This document shows positions 1 through 9,042 of a DNA stretch of 23,974 bases, piece by piece. Under the pieces are notes generated by a model that did not search any database, was not told where the DNA came from, and saw only the letters and a list, made by a program, of their open reading frames with translations. Origin of the DNA: Perkinsus olseni (taxonomy: Eukaryota; Perkinsozoa; Perkinsida; Perkinsidae). The position numbers were made by a program, and so were the translations under genes. Location of the stretch: positions 1 through 23,974 of the forward strand of contig JABANP010000662.1 of the NCBI GenBank assembly GCA_013115135.1, given 5' to 3'. How positions within the stretch are numbered: the stretch's first letter is position 1; every line of letters starts with the position of its first letter.

Positions 1-1776
1 GACCTTCACGAACGGCAAATGCCCTAGCTTCCGGTCCATCAGTGATTGGAACGTGGCCGTCGCCGAGTGTAAACCAAACGGCATGCGGGTGAACTCGAAC
101 AACGGCATGTTGGCGCCGGGGCAGAACGCCGTCTTGTGAATGTCCTCCTTACGCAACGGAATCTGCCAGTAGCCCGAACGGAGATCTAGCGTGGTGAAAA
201 CCGTGGCGCCGTGGAGTCCCTCCTGAACGAAGTCCGGTCGGGGAACCGGATACTTACTCGGTGCCGACTGCTCATTGAGCTTTCGGAAGTCGACACAGAT
301 CCGGGGGCGACCATCCTTCTTCTTCGCGAACACGCAGGGCGAACAATACGGGCTCGACGAATGGCGGATGATCCCTTGGGCCAGGAGGTCGTCCAACTGG
401 GCCTGGACGTCATCCTTCCAGCAGTGAGGAATCCGTCGGGGCTTCTGCGCCACTGGTTTGGCGTCCCCCGTATAGATGGGGTGCTCAATGTCGTCGCACG
501 AACCCAGCTTCTTCGTGAACAGCTGGGGGAACTCTGAGCAGACCTCCTTAACGGAGGCAAGCTCCGGCTGCTTCTCCAGGTCGAACTCGGGGAACAAGTG
601 CTCGTCGACGTCCTTTGGTGCAATCTCTGGGACGGCGTACTTGTCGAGGTCGTTACCAACGTCGTCTCCCTCAAAGACATCCAGCAGCTCGACGGACTCG
701 GGCGGCCAGATCTCATAAGGAGTGAAACCTGCTTTAGTCGAACCGAGATAAGGGGGATAAACAGGGACGGACTGAACTGAGGCGAAGACGTTGGGATCCT
801 CCCGAGCCGGTAAAGCGACACGAGCCGGCTCGAAGGGCCCCTCTCCCTCCTTTAAATCAGACCCTCCTGTAGCACTAGAGTCGGTCGCCGAGTAAAACGA
901 TCTTTCACTGCGAACCGGTTTAGTGCTCGTTCTATGCCTCTTCAAACCCCCCAACTTATCTAGGTGGTAAAGCATTCGCTGTAGATGCAATCCTCTTTTC
1001 AACACGCGCCGCGAGAGCGGTCCCCGTGAAGAACGGGAGGATCTCGAACCCGATCGGGTGGAAAACTGGTATAATTTTGGTCGTTTAACAGTCGGACGTT
1101 TAACGGGATGCAATGGTGACGGCTCACTCTGACAACCACGTGAGACGGATGACGCAGAGTGAGAAGTAGTGCTCTCGGGGACCGGACAAGGTGTCCTCGT
1201 AGAGGAAGCGTAGCTTGGGACTGCAGGCGAAGGCGAGGCATAAGCAGAGACGTTCTCATCCGGTGGGCTCCAATGGCGAACCGAGTGAGACCCCTCTGCA
1301 TGCACAATTCGGAACCCATCATCCTCCACCTGGAGGTTGAGCCCGAACCGCCAAAGCCAGTCGTACCCGAGCAACATGTCCGAAGAAAGTTCATCAACAA
1401 TATAAACGGTCATATCAAATGTGGACGGGTGGTCGGCAGTAGCGAACGGCAACTGAGCTACTGGAACGGCCTTAGGGGAATCATAAAGAAAAAGCGTTAC
1501 ACGAGCCGAACCAATAATCGGGAATGCTACAGATGGCGTGGCCGTAGTGGCCGTGAAGTGTACAGGCATAATCGGAGTACCGGGCGGTAACAATTTTCTT
1601 TTAATAACAGTCATACGAGCACCGGTATCAATCATAGCACAAAACGGAAGTGACATTGAGATATCAGAAGCGATGCGGGCAAAAAGAAAAATGCCTTGCG
1701 GCTGCCCGAACGTCCGCAAGGCCGGGGCGCTCGGGGCACTCCGACTGCCGTAGGTCGGGTGCCCAATTAGTTTCCC
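1..1776 (-). CDS. pol: Pol polyprotein (aspartic protease and reverse transcriptase), partial
   Basis: The frame is open from 1782 to the left edge, about 590 codons. Near 1640-1610 it encodes a retropepsin active site, MIDTGARMTVI (Asp codon at 1629-1627), followed by the second protease motif LLGYDWL. A serine- and proline-rich linker follows. Reverse transcriptase begins with KKKDGRPRICVDFRKLNE near 330-270, then TTLDLRSGYWQIPL and TRMPFGLHSA near 195-60. The YxDD catalytic box would lie just beyond the edge. There is no own ATG near the start: the frame is -1 relative to gag and is entered by ribosomal frameshifting at 1776-1770. The product would be a Gag-Pol fusion that makes element cDNA in cytoplasmic particles. 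The family assignment is firm. Confidence 0.93.
1734..1776 (-). promoter_or_regulatory. -1 programmed ribosomal frameshift signal between gag and pol
   Basis: In the gag frame the last sense codons read G GGA AAC and then TAA. This is the X XXY YYZ heptamer GGGAAAC at 1776-1770. After a 5-nt spacer comes a stem: GGGCAC (1764-1759) pairs with GTGCCC (1739-1734), and CCGAC (1758-1754) pairs with GTCGG (1745-1741). There is one bulged A at 1740 and an 8-nt loop. Slipping back one base puts ribosomes in the protease/RT frame. GGGAAAC is an established slippery sequence in some retroviruses. Motif, spacer, stem and frame geometry are all read directly from the sequence; function is inferred. Confidence 0.88.
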
Positions 1777-2924
1777 GACTGGTCAGCGTCGGCCTTCTTG
1801 TCGTCGGCGGTGATGCTGGCCAGCTGGACGAACGGGTTCCGAGGGCAGGCACGGGCCAGGTGTCCTTCCGTACCGCAGATGGCACAACCCTTATCGAACT
1901 TCTTGAACGGGCAGCTTAGAGTGCCATGGTCTCGCTGTCGGCAAATACCACACGAACCGCGACCGAGACCCTGGCGGGGTGGTCTTTTGTCACCAAACGG
2001 CAACCTCGGCTGCGGGGGCCGAGGGCCGGGAGTAACAGCTTGCTGCACCTGGGTAGCCGCCTGAACCTTCTTAACAACGGTTTCCAACACGTCGGTAACC
2101 TTCTCGAACCCACGGGAAAACCCGTCATTGATCGCCTTAAGAACCATCTCATCTCTGACCTTATCCTCGAGTGGGCTCACGGCAGCAACTGCACCGACCG
2201 AGCTGGGCGGCGCATCATCAGAGTAGACTGCCAGGAGATCGCAGGCCTCGGCTAGCGTAGTAGGCCGAGCCCGACGCATCTCCGCTCTCGCGCCACCGGA
2301 CGCATACTCCGTAACCTTGTCGATGAGGAGGGACTGCGTAGCATCCGGGGACAAGCGACGGTCTGGGGGCAAGAGGTCGTTGTACTCGCATAACAATTTG
2401 TAGGCGGTGGCCACGAACTCCAGAATCGGCATCTTACGGTCCCACTGAAATGCGTTGAACCTCTTCAAAGCCATGTCGGGGTGGGGCGTACCGTCAAACG
2501 TGCGAACCAACAGAGCCTTGGCAGCCTCATAATCGATCCGCGAACACTGAGTCCTCCACACGGTCAAGGGAGCGCCGGCCAGGAACAAACCCAAGTAGGA
2601 CGCCTTCATCTGAACGGTCCAGTTAACGGCAGCAGCGGAGAGGTCGAAGCTGTCGAACCAATCGCGAACTTGTTGCTGAGGACCGTTAGAGAACTTCTCG
2701 GGCAGCTGAAGCGGGAGCGTCAACCGGGCAGGACCAGGAACCGGCACGTTGTTAGCGGGCGCGGGCACATTCCCCGCGGGGACCGGTGGGTCCCCGGGAG
2801 GCGGCCTTGCTTGACCTTGAGGAACCGCAGGCGGAGGCTCGATCACCGGGGGAGGGGGATCACCTTCACGTTGGTCATCATGAGAGCGAGGAGTAACAGG
2901 ATCAGCCTCGTCCCCGGGGATCAT
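1767..2924 (-). CDS. gag: Gag with two CCHC zinc knuckles
   Basis: This 385-residue structural protein of the retrotransposon would assemble particles and bind element RNA. The first 75 or so residues are rich in proline and charge. A retrotransposon-gag type helical domain follows (about residues 95-220). Near the C-terminus are two zinc knuckles, CGICRQRDHGTLSC (325-338) and CAICGTEGHLARAC (347-360), each fitting CX2CX4HX4C. The ATG at 2924 lies 31 nt downstream of the primer-binding site and is the first good start. The stop codon TAA (1769-1767) directly follows a slippery heptamer, so most ribosomes would make Gag and a minority Gag-Pol. No disabling change is visible. Confidence 0.92.
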   Translation of the reverse strand: MIPGDEADPVTPRSHDDQREGDPPPPVIEPPPAVPQGQARPPPGDPPVPAGNVPAPANNVPVPGPARLTLPLQLPEKFSNGPQQQVRDWFDSFDLSAAAVNWTVQMKASYLGLFLAGAPLTVWRTQCSRIDYEAAKALLVRTFDGTPHPDMALKRFNAFQWDRKMPILEFVATAYKLLCEYNDLLPPDRRLSPDATQSLLIDKVTEYASGGARAEMRRARPTTLAEACDLLAVYSDDAPPSSVGAVAAVSPLEDKVRDEMVLKAINDGFSRGFEKVTDVLETVVKKVQAATQVQQAVTPGPRPPQPRLPFGDKRPPRQGLGRGSCGICRQRDHGTLSCPFKKFDKGCAICGTEGHLARACPRNPFVQLASITADDKKADADQSGN

Positions 2925-2955
2925 AATGTCAGAGAAGAGTAGTAGGCCTTTAGGT

Positions 2956-2975
2956 TTAACAAGGAGCTGCTACCA
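2956..2975 (-). other. tRNA primer-binding site of the first retroelement
   Basis: On the minus strand the 20-mer TGGTAGCAGCTCCTTGTTAA starts with TGG, as expected for pairing with a tRNA 3' CCA end, and lies 31 nt upstream of the gag ATG. The same 20-mer sits at 10360-10379 in front of another gag-like ORF. The primer tRNA would end in ...GCTGCTACCA; I cannot name it. Confidence 0.75.
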
Positions 2976-2978
2976 ATA

Positions 2979-3480
2979 TGTCGCCGTACAACTCGAACTA
3001 GTTGCGCAACACAACCGTGGGTGAGCTTGAAGGTAATAGCAGTAGTGCGGGACGAACGAACCTCAAGTCAAGGAGGCTCGAACGAGGAAAAATCAAAAGG
3101 CTACTCAAAGTCTGCAATTCCGGAGCAAACCCAAGCTTAGGGGCACGCAAGTACATAGCTTGAGCGGAGCGAACCGTTGCACCAATACAAGGGCGAGCGA
3201 AGATAACACGAGTTCCTTCCACAATTATACGTGGCGCGCGCGCCCCGCCCCGCTGCTCTTGAAGAACAGGTCTTCTACCTACTGCACAAGCTGGGAACGC
3301 ACTATCGGCCAGACTATATAGTATCCAGTGGCTACCATCCACAAGCCTGAGAGCCCATATGAGTGGAAAGCTCTATGAAACCGGCTCAGAATCGCTTAAA
3401 ATGGGTTTTGAAGAAAAATTTCAGAAAATTTCAGAAAAATTCTGAAAAATTCAGAAATATCTCACTTGAAATATTTCACG
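2979..3480 (-). mobile_element. Probable 5' LTR / promoter region of the first retroelement, right boundary unknown
   Basis: Just upstream of the primer-binding site the minus strand reads ...GGCGACA, ending in CA as LTRs do. A TATA-like CTATATAG lies at 3314-3321. A reading frame at 2998-3342 shows no protein features. The region is treated as LTR only because of its position. The matching LTR is outside the window, so the extent is a guess. Confidence 0.4.
3411..3462. repeat. A/T-rich short tandem repeat (about 10-11 nt unit)
   Basis: About four imperfect units of the form AAAATTTCAG / AAAAATTCTG follow one another here. They may mark the edge of the retroelement or simple intergenic DNA. 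From 3463 to 3905 I see no supported gene; a 62-codon minus-strand frame at 3476-3664 lacks an ATG and any motif. Confidence 0.6.
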
Positions 3481-3905
3481 GTGCTGCGGGACTAATCTCA
3501 GCCACCCTGGTGGTGACATTTGAAAGGCCGTAGTGACAGAAGTCTTTCGGCGACGTGAGCCGGGGCCGGCGCAGCGACACGGCGCCGTAGTGCTCCATGT
3601 TATAGAGCTTCCGTGTCCCGGCTGACAGTTTTGTCACGCCGTCTATAGAGCCTTCGTTCTTCAAGTGCCATTCTCATCTCACCGGACTCATGTCCGGCCT
3701 TGGCCATTGGATGGCACTCAAGACTGTGCACTCTCTGCATCTTGTTCACAGCCTGCTGATTCGGGGAACTGCCCTGCTCTAGCGCGCACGCGTGCTTAAG
3801 CTAATTTATGAGTAGCGCTGCGTTAGCTCTGAAAGCAGTCGCTGTAGCTCCAGTCTGGCGCCCCGGGTTCCCTTTCGTCGACGCCCCTCCATGGATCCCT
3901 TCGGA

Positions 3906-3926
3906 CCCACAGTGAGCTACTGTGGG
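3906..3926. repeat. Perfect hairpin upstream of the secreted-protein gene
   Basis: CCCACAGT (3906-3913) and ACTGTGGG (3919-3926) form 8-bp arms around the 5-nt loop GAGCT. The hairpin lies 60 nt upstream of the ATG at 3986 and is one of many tight hairpins in this window. Confidence 0.8.
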
Positions 3927-3985
3927 GGCGGGGTTTACAGTCAGTAACTTGACGGGCAGCTTCTCTACGGCTTCAGCTTTTTCGT

Positions 3986-4708
3986 ATGCCTTTCATCCTG
4001 TCGTTGATCATTTCAGCCCTACTGTTCGTCGCAGCGGCCGCTAAGCCTGTCGGCAAGTATTTTGTTCTATTTGACAGAGGCCCTGGAATTCTACTCTATA
4101 TCAAGGAGGACAACACTGTGAATGTGATGTACAGGTGTCTGACGGATAGAACCTTCCTCGCCGGGCCGTATCGTCTCCGTCATGGGTCTGGCGCAAATAA
4201 GTACATCATCGACGATGACTCAAATCCCGGAAGCACCCTGTTCGATCAGATGAGGAAGCACTGCCCTGACTGGGTAACTTTTGATGGTGACCTTCTCGAA
4301 CTCAGCTTCGCCTCCGATCATAATTCCCTGACTACTTCAGTGGGAACGGAGAGTGTGAACTTCCAGAGAGTTGATAACAGCTTCCTCATTCCCTACTATT
4401 CTGCATATCTAGGCTTAGAAATCGATGTCTATGTATCAGAGTATGAAGAAGTGGAAGTGACGGTGAACTGCGGAGATTCTCGGGCCACTGCCATCCTCTT
4501 CTTCAAGCCAGACGAACGCAGCAAATTTTTGTCCCAATATGTTCTCGGGCCAGAGGAGTTGGAGTCTTACGACCAGTTCAAGGATGAATTGTTGACTGCT
4601 TGCGGTTTCGAACTGTCCCCGAATGATCTCAAGACCATGACCTTTGTCACTTTCACGACGGCCTACACTCAGCTCGGAGGGGAATGCTTAACTCTAACTG
4701 CCACATGA
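3986..4708 (+). CDS. Secreted protein of unknown function (240 aa)
   Basis: The single-exon ORF starts with a clear signal peptide: MPF, a hydrophobic core ILSLIISALLFVAAAA, and cleavage probable near residue 19 before KPVGKYF. The mature part of about 220 residues is acidic and contains five cysteines, which suggests disulfide bonds. No enzyme motif is visible. A related 5' end occurs at 19788-19960 on the other strand and shares the signal peptide, KPVGKYF-like start and YIKEDNTV, so this belongs to a gene family. About 40 nt upstream of the ATG are also similar in that copy. A pyrimidine-rich tract ending in CAG lies just upstream of the ATG (CTTTTTCGT between) and could be a leader splice acceptor. 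Function is not recognised. Confidence 0.85.
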   Translation: MPFILSLIISALLFVAAAAKPVGKYFVLFDRGPGILLYIKEDNTVNVMYRCLTDRTFLAGPYRLRHGSGANKYIIDDDSNPGSTLFDQMRKHCPDWVTFDGDLLELSFASDHNSLTTSVGTESVNFQRVDNSFLIPYYSAYLGLEIDVYVSEYEEVEVTVNCGDSRATAILFFKPDERSKFLSQYVLGPEELESYDQFKDELLTACGFELSPNDLKTMTFVTFTTAYTQLGGECLTLTAT

Positions 4709-4718
4709 TTCTTATCAT

Positions 4719-4753
4719 ATTGCTGTGATGCTGTTGCCCTCATTGCTGTGATG
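4719..4753 (+). repeat. 12-nt direct repeat in the 3' flank
   Basis: ATTGCTGTGATG occurs at 4719-4730 and again at 4742-4753, immediately after the stop codon at 4706-4708. It may lie in the 3' UTR; no role is known. Confidence 0.8.
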
Positions 4754-5474
4754 TCTCTGCCTTGAGTACTGTACGGTGTACCACCGTAATGCTATGTTTC
4801 CATAGGTCGCCCAGTTCATCTGTTTGGCACTTTCTTTTCTCGCGGTGTACGCAAGTACAATTCTACCTTTCGGCGTGGTCTGTGCTGGGATGCCAAACAC
4901 AGTCCCAAGGACATCTGCAGTACATACAAGCATCTCATTATGATTTGTAGCATTATACGGCGCCGTTACGGCGACTTACTTTTTTCGTAACAACGAGGCC
5001 GTTGCGGTGCTGGGCGGGTTGGCGCTCTCAGAGTGTCACTCTGTACTGCTTTCTCAGCACGATCTTCGTCACGATGTGGAGCCGTGTCTTTGGACGCCGT
5101 CATGAGCGTGATCCGGTCAGTGCTAGAGCGCATGCGTCAAAGCTCTCAGAGCTTCAGACTTTTTCTCTATCGGGCCAGGTTTCGTTACTTTGACATTCTT
5201 GTTCTCATAACAACTTCGTCAGTGGTAACAACACTGTGGCACCGGCCGCCTGGCGCTACCAGGTGCGCTTAGCACCTCATTGCGCTTGAGCTCATTGAAT
5301 CGTGATGGCTTCAAATACTTTTCTTTTACTTGAACATGCTAGTGTTGACTTGCTAAGATGGTAATACACCGGAACTTTATTGTGACGCTGAGCAGTAGCC
5401 CGACTCAGTGCCGAGTCAACCGGCAGACTAGCCGCTAGTCTGCCGTATTTTACGGCCGGTAATCTCAGTCAGAT
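4754..5474. other. Intergenic region with hairpins, no supported gene
   Basis: Short frames here lack motifs or initiator context. The region holds tight inverted repeats: AGGTGC/GCACCT (5261-5277), GACTC/GAGTC (5402-5417), an 11-bp hairpin (5421-5431 with 5435-5445, 3-nt loop) and CCGTA/TACGG (5443-5455). The last three abut one another just left of the duplicated block. Confidence 0.6.
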
Positions 5475-5812
5475 GATCTGAACTCGCCACCCAATGGCCG
5501 AACCAGGACAGCGGTTATATACTATATTTGTTGGGTCCCCCCGGGTAGCCCGGCGGGTCGCGGGTGTTTTCTGGGCATAGGAATCATGTGCTGTTCGAGT
5601 TTCGCATCAACGGGGTGAGAAAGTTAGCAAGGATGTAGAACTAAGCTTAGGAAGTAGAAGACTTTACCATCCTTCCCGCCTTGCGTTGACTATGAGCAAC
5701 AACGGAGAAGAGCTGTAGTTGGTTAGACTGTTAGTGATCTTACTGGGTAGACTGTTAGTGAATGCCCAATCCGGTACCCTGACTACACCTTTTCAAGATC
5801 TAGTTCGACAGT

Positions 5813-6100
5813 GGAACCATCAAGTTCGCCGAGGCGAGCGAAGTTGGATGTACGAATCTGAAACGGGAATATCTATTCCGCACGTGGAACATTCAATTTC
5901 CAGGTGGGACTTTGGAATCCGCACGTAGGCCCTTCGTAAGTTCAATTTCGACATGATGGAACTTTCAACTTCGCAATAAGGAACTTCAATTTCACATTCG
6001 AACGTTCAATACTCGTGAGCGGTCCTTGGAACCTTCAATTTCGCGGCACTGGAAAATTCAACTTCGCAAATGGGATGTTCGATTTCGTTGCCCGCTGCAC
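5813..6100 (+). repeat. Degenerate repeat field, unit about 20-25 nt
   Basis: At least eight units resembling GGAAC-N-TTCAAYTTCGC recur. Examples are GGAACATTCAATTTC (5886), GGAACTTTCAACTTCGC and GGAACTTCAATTTC (around 5960-5995), GGAACCTTCAATTTCGC (about 6028) and GGAAAATTCAACTTCGC (about 6050). The field is conserved in copy 2 (about 11150-11440). A minus-strand ORF through it (6006-6188) is likely a by-product of the repeat. Confidence 0.7.
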
Positions 6101-6733
6101 TTTCTCGCACTTCAATCCCCAATGAGCACGAGAAGAACGCGAATGCTGAAACACAGTTCAGTTTTAGGCAGTTTATCAACCTTTCCATCCTGGATGGGAG
6201 AGCCTAGCTCAGATCTTGTCGAGCAGTTCACTTGCCACATGCAGTTCTTCGACAACCGCAACCTTCTACAGCAGAGGCGCCTCCGGCAGGGAGGCTGAAA
6301 CGCTGATGTGGCTGAAGAGGAAGAGTTGGCAAGAAGTGTCGGTATCATCCAAAGCACCCTTGCCGCTCAAACACTGGATACATCCCATTCGCCGGTCAGT
6401 CAAAGCACTCACTCCGGACTTTCACAATTAGGGAAATAGCTGAGCATGACTGTCATGCCATGACATCATCATTCGTTACCCAATGTCACAAAAGGTTGTT
6501 ATGTAGGAGTAATGCAATTGGTGGATGTACACTCGACCCATCCCTCCTGTCCTCGGCTATCGAGGTAGGGTTACCCTACTAGCGTACCACAAGCTGCTTA
6601 CGCGGTCATTAATTATGACCCAAAGTGTAATGAACACAGAGTCCCGCGACTTCTGTGGTATCCTGAATAGTGACTGTCAGGTTCTCCTGACCTGTATAAG
6701 GTTTCGTAACATGGTTTCATTATCAATGGGCCT

Positions 6734-6784
6734 GAGGTGGTGCAACCACCTCTTGGTTCTATAAGAACCATCGTCGGGCGATGG
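6734..6784. repeat. Three consecutive perfect hairpins
   Basis: GAGGTGGT/ACCACCTC (6734-6752, loop GCA) is followed at once by TGGTTCT/AGAACCA (6754-6770, loop ATA). The third, CCATCG/CGATGG (6768-6784), overlaps the last two bases of the second. The first two are intact in copy 2 (12671-12707); the third has a mismatch there. The stretch 6100-6733 otherwise holds no gene I can support. Confidence 0.8.
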
Positions 6785-7370
6785 GTATTTGCTTGTGTTT
6801 CTGTTGCTTATCCGCTCTCGTCGTTCATGGACAACGTAAGACGGGAGGGAGTGTGAAGTCGCTTTTCCCCTCCTTCAAGCTTACTGATTCGAGTGGAGTT
6901 TGCTGTGCACGCGTGCACAAGGATCAACAGATCATCGACGCACAATAGTGAGCAACGGTCTCCCAGTTCGGGGTTCTCCGTTCGATCTGTCCCCAGGTGA
7001 AAAAATATGCACTTAGTCAACTGGGAGAAATCGAGGAAGCAGATCCCTGGAAGCTTCGCGCAAGTTTCCTTACGAAATTTGAGTGCCTTCTTGACTTCGG
7101 TGTCCGGTTGAGGAGACCATGTGGTTGTTATTCCTACACTTACTCCTGCCTTGTAGCTGCTTCATCGAGTTATTCCCATAAGATGAATGGTGTCTTCCGA
7201 TTCAAACTTGATGAACACAATAGGCAAGAAAATTCACACAACAACATCGTTATAATCATCATTATAAGTCATGAACTTCACACGTCAACACAATGGAGTT
7301 TGGAGAGAGCTTGGGGAGATAACGATAAATAATAATAATAACGAGAAATAATCTGAAGTTTTGCTGCCAA

Positions 7371-8160
7371 CTACTTTTCCTTATTGTAGAGCCTCACGGT
7401 GTCCCCCGTTCTCTCAATCTTGTAGTGTCTTTTTGATGTGTGTCTCATGCGCATCCTTGGCGACTTTGCGGTATTGTGTACACAAGGTACCGAAATTTAT
7501 CTCCGCCGAGAGTACCCAGCACATATCCTTCATCGAACCCCTCAGTTCATCCTTTGATTCCCCTCTCTTCATGGCGGCGTAAACATCGTCCAATGCCTCT
7601 CTAGTGGCGGAATCTATGATTTTCTGTCTCATAGGATCCTCGCCAGTGCCTTCAGGAGGACCGCCCTCGAATGAGAATGTCCCACTTAAATGCCAGTCGG
7701 AGCCTAATGGTTGATACTTTTCGAGAAGGTTGTCGTCCCCGTAGCCGCTGCGAAAGAGGCAATTACGAGGAGATTTCGGAAGTCGCATGAGCGTGTCTTA
7801 CAAGTCGATCTTGAACTCGTCCAGCTTACCAAACGACGCGGGGCACTTAGCGGCTCTTGTCTTGATGCCCTGCCCAACTGTAACCTCCAGAAATTCATCC
7901 CTATCTGGTTCGCCTTCGATGCGTGTATGACGGTAGTAGCATACAACAGAATTAGCCTTCTTCAAATACAGTGCCGTTTTAACCGGAGGCTGAGAGTGAA
8001 CAACAAGATACGAACCATAATGCGAGACCTTCTCGAAGTAGCGGCATCATGAAATTCATACCAACGCGAATACACCGACCAGGAGTCTTACCAGCTCCGC
8101 GGCGTTAGCGATCCCGGCAAGGGCGGCAGTAGTGGCGATGATGAACTGTTTAGTCGACAT
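7371..8160 (-). CDS. Secreted protein gene, three exons, copy 1 (frameshifted near its 3' end)
   Basis: The ATG at 8160 begins a signal peptide (MSTKQFIIATTAALAGIANA). Exon 1 is 8160-8092. Intron 8091-8032 (GTAAGA...TTCGAG, 60 nt) leads to exon 2 (8031-7802, including YYRHTRIEGEPDRDEF). Intron 7801-7748 (GTAAGA...TTCGCAG, 54 nt) leads to exon 3 from 7747. Without one extra T in the T5 run at 7430-7434, exon 3 would run to the TAG at 7371, giving 224 residues; the summed exon length is then divisible by three. With the extra T the frame ends early at 7414. Copy 2 has T4 here, so copy 2 is intact at this point. The mature protein has several cysteines and no motif I recognise. The two introns join three frames, which makes the model strong. 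Confidence 0.8.
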
Positions 8161-8737
8161 TAGAAACGTTAGCTTCAACACTGCATCACGACATTACCCA
8201 GAAGGCCGGACATTGTACGACCATTTATGCTAGGCGTTCATCAAGCTTCCCGGAAGCTGCTCCCATGGAAGATACTTCTCGCCGATAGCGAGTCCAATAG
8301 GAAAATCAGCGACAAGTAGGCACCCAGCCGATGTGTAAAATATCCAAGGGAGAGTCAGAAAGTGTTACTGAATGCCGAGTCCCCTCCAACACTCAAGCGC
8401 TAACCTCTCAGGAGGCTCTGTACCAATTCCGATAGATTGGATGAAGAGACGCTTGAGAGAGCTGAGGGGGAATTCGAGGAAATTCATGGTCGCTCGAACA
8501 ACGAAAATGTTAGCCCGGGGCGAACGAAATATTTGCCTACGGAAACGCTAGCTATCCGTCGTGCCCGAACTTCTCCTGTAGAATGGTGGTAAGTCCATCA
8601 TCGTAGAGCGGATTCTCAGAATCTGCCAGAATCGCATGGGTTCAGTGTGACAAGTATGAGAAAAAAGTTGCTAGTAGGTCCTCTTAAGGAGGATAGAGGC
8701 GTGGGAGACGCGTGAAGCGATATCGATCTCTTCCCCA
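8161..8737 (-). promoter_or_regulatory. Upstream region of the secreted-protein gene, conserved in both block copies
   Basis: These 577 bp precede the minus-strand ATG and are nearly identical in copy 2 (14099-14671). They contain a perfect hairpin AGCTTCC/GGAAGCT (8244-8258) whose central base differs between copies (C versus A) while the arms are kept. The copies differ strongly at 8629-8654 versus 14565-14590. No coding frame is supported. Promoter activity is an inference from position. Confidence 0.4.
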
Positions 8738-9042
8738 GGCGCGCTCCAATAAAAATGGTGGCTGAGGGAAAAAACGATTGAATGATGGCTCACTGGTGCG
8801 ACGACCTACCCCACAAATTGTGGGATCCCGTCATGATTGTGGGCCACAGAAGTCTGAGGCTGAGAAGTCACTCGAAACTACTAAGGCCATAAGTGTTGCT
8901 TCCCGTCTCGAGTGTTCAGACGACGTTGACCAGTATTCGGATCCTGATCCACAGATCTGAGGCTCAGATTCTGAGCGATGATCCGGCAGCACTATTGATC
9001 CGCCTCCTTCAACCAGATCTCATCAAGAACCGGAAACTCCCC
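8738..9042. other. Spacer between block copy 1 and the propeller-gene fragment
   Basis: This stretch has no counterpart at the copy 2 position, where the propeller-gene fragment follows the block directly. Short frames at 8778-8960 and 8893-9147 have no recognisable features. I see nothing else. Confidence 0.5.

Larger units (their letters stand above)
1..2979 (-). mobile_element. Ty3/gypsy-type LTR retrotransposon, 5' two-thirds, runs off the left edge
   Basis: On the minus strand the order is 5' leader with primer-binding site (2956-2975), gag (2924-1767), protease and reverse transcriptase (1776 to the edge). This is the order of Ty3/gypsy (Metaviridae-type) elements. Integrase, RNase H and the 3' LTR would lie left of the window. 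The gag and pol frames are both open with no premature stops, so the element looks young. The 5' LTR should begin just right of 2979, but its far end cannot be placed without the other LTR. This is a protist retrotransposon, not a known virus. Confidence 0.9.
5475..8737 (+). repeat. Large direct duplication, copy 1 (3.26 kb)
   Basis: This block matches 10810-14671 almost base for base in the same orientation. Identity begins at GATCTGAACTCGCCACC and ends at GCGATATCGATCTCTTCCC. Relative to copy 2 it lacks 630 bp (12008-12637) and has 21 bp (6230-6250) and 14 bp (within 6445-6464) that copy 2 lacks. It contains a secreted-protein gene at 7371-8160 (minus strand), a degenerate repeat field at 5813-6100 and three consecutive hairpins at 6734-6784. 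No terminal repeats or target-site duplication are visible, so a segmental duplication is as likely as a mobile element. Confidence 0.93.

Noticed and set aside
186..821. 211-codon minus-strand ORF, serine/arginine-rich
   Set aside because: It overlaps the protease-RT frame, which has clear motifs; the composition is that of a shadow frame.
6997..7332. 111-codon ORF conserved in both block copies (also 12935-13270)
   Set aside because: It lacks an ATG start, ends in an isoleucine run and microsatellite, and conservation only reflects the recent duplication.
7325..7350. ATA/AAT microsatellite
   Set aside because: Simple repeat of ordinary length; also present in copy 2; no further interest.
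7711..8052. 113-codon plus-strand ORF over the secreted-protein gene (also 13649-13990)
   Set aside because: The minus strand has a coherent three-exon gene with signal peptide here; the plus ORF is antisense.
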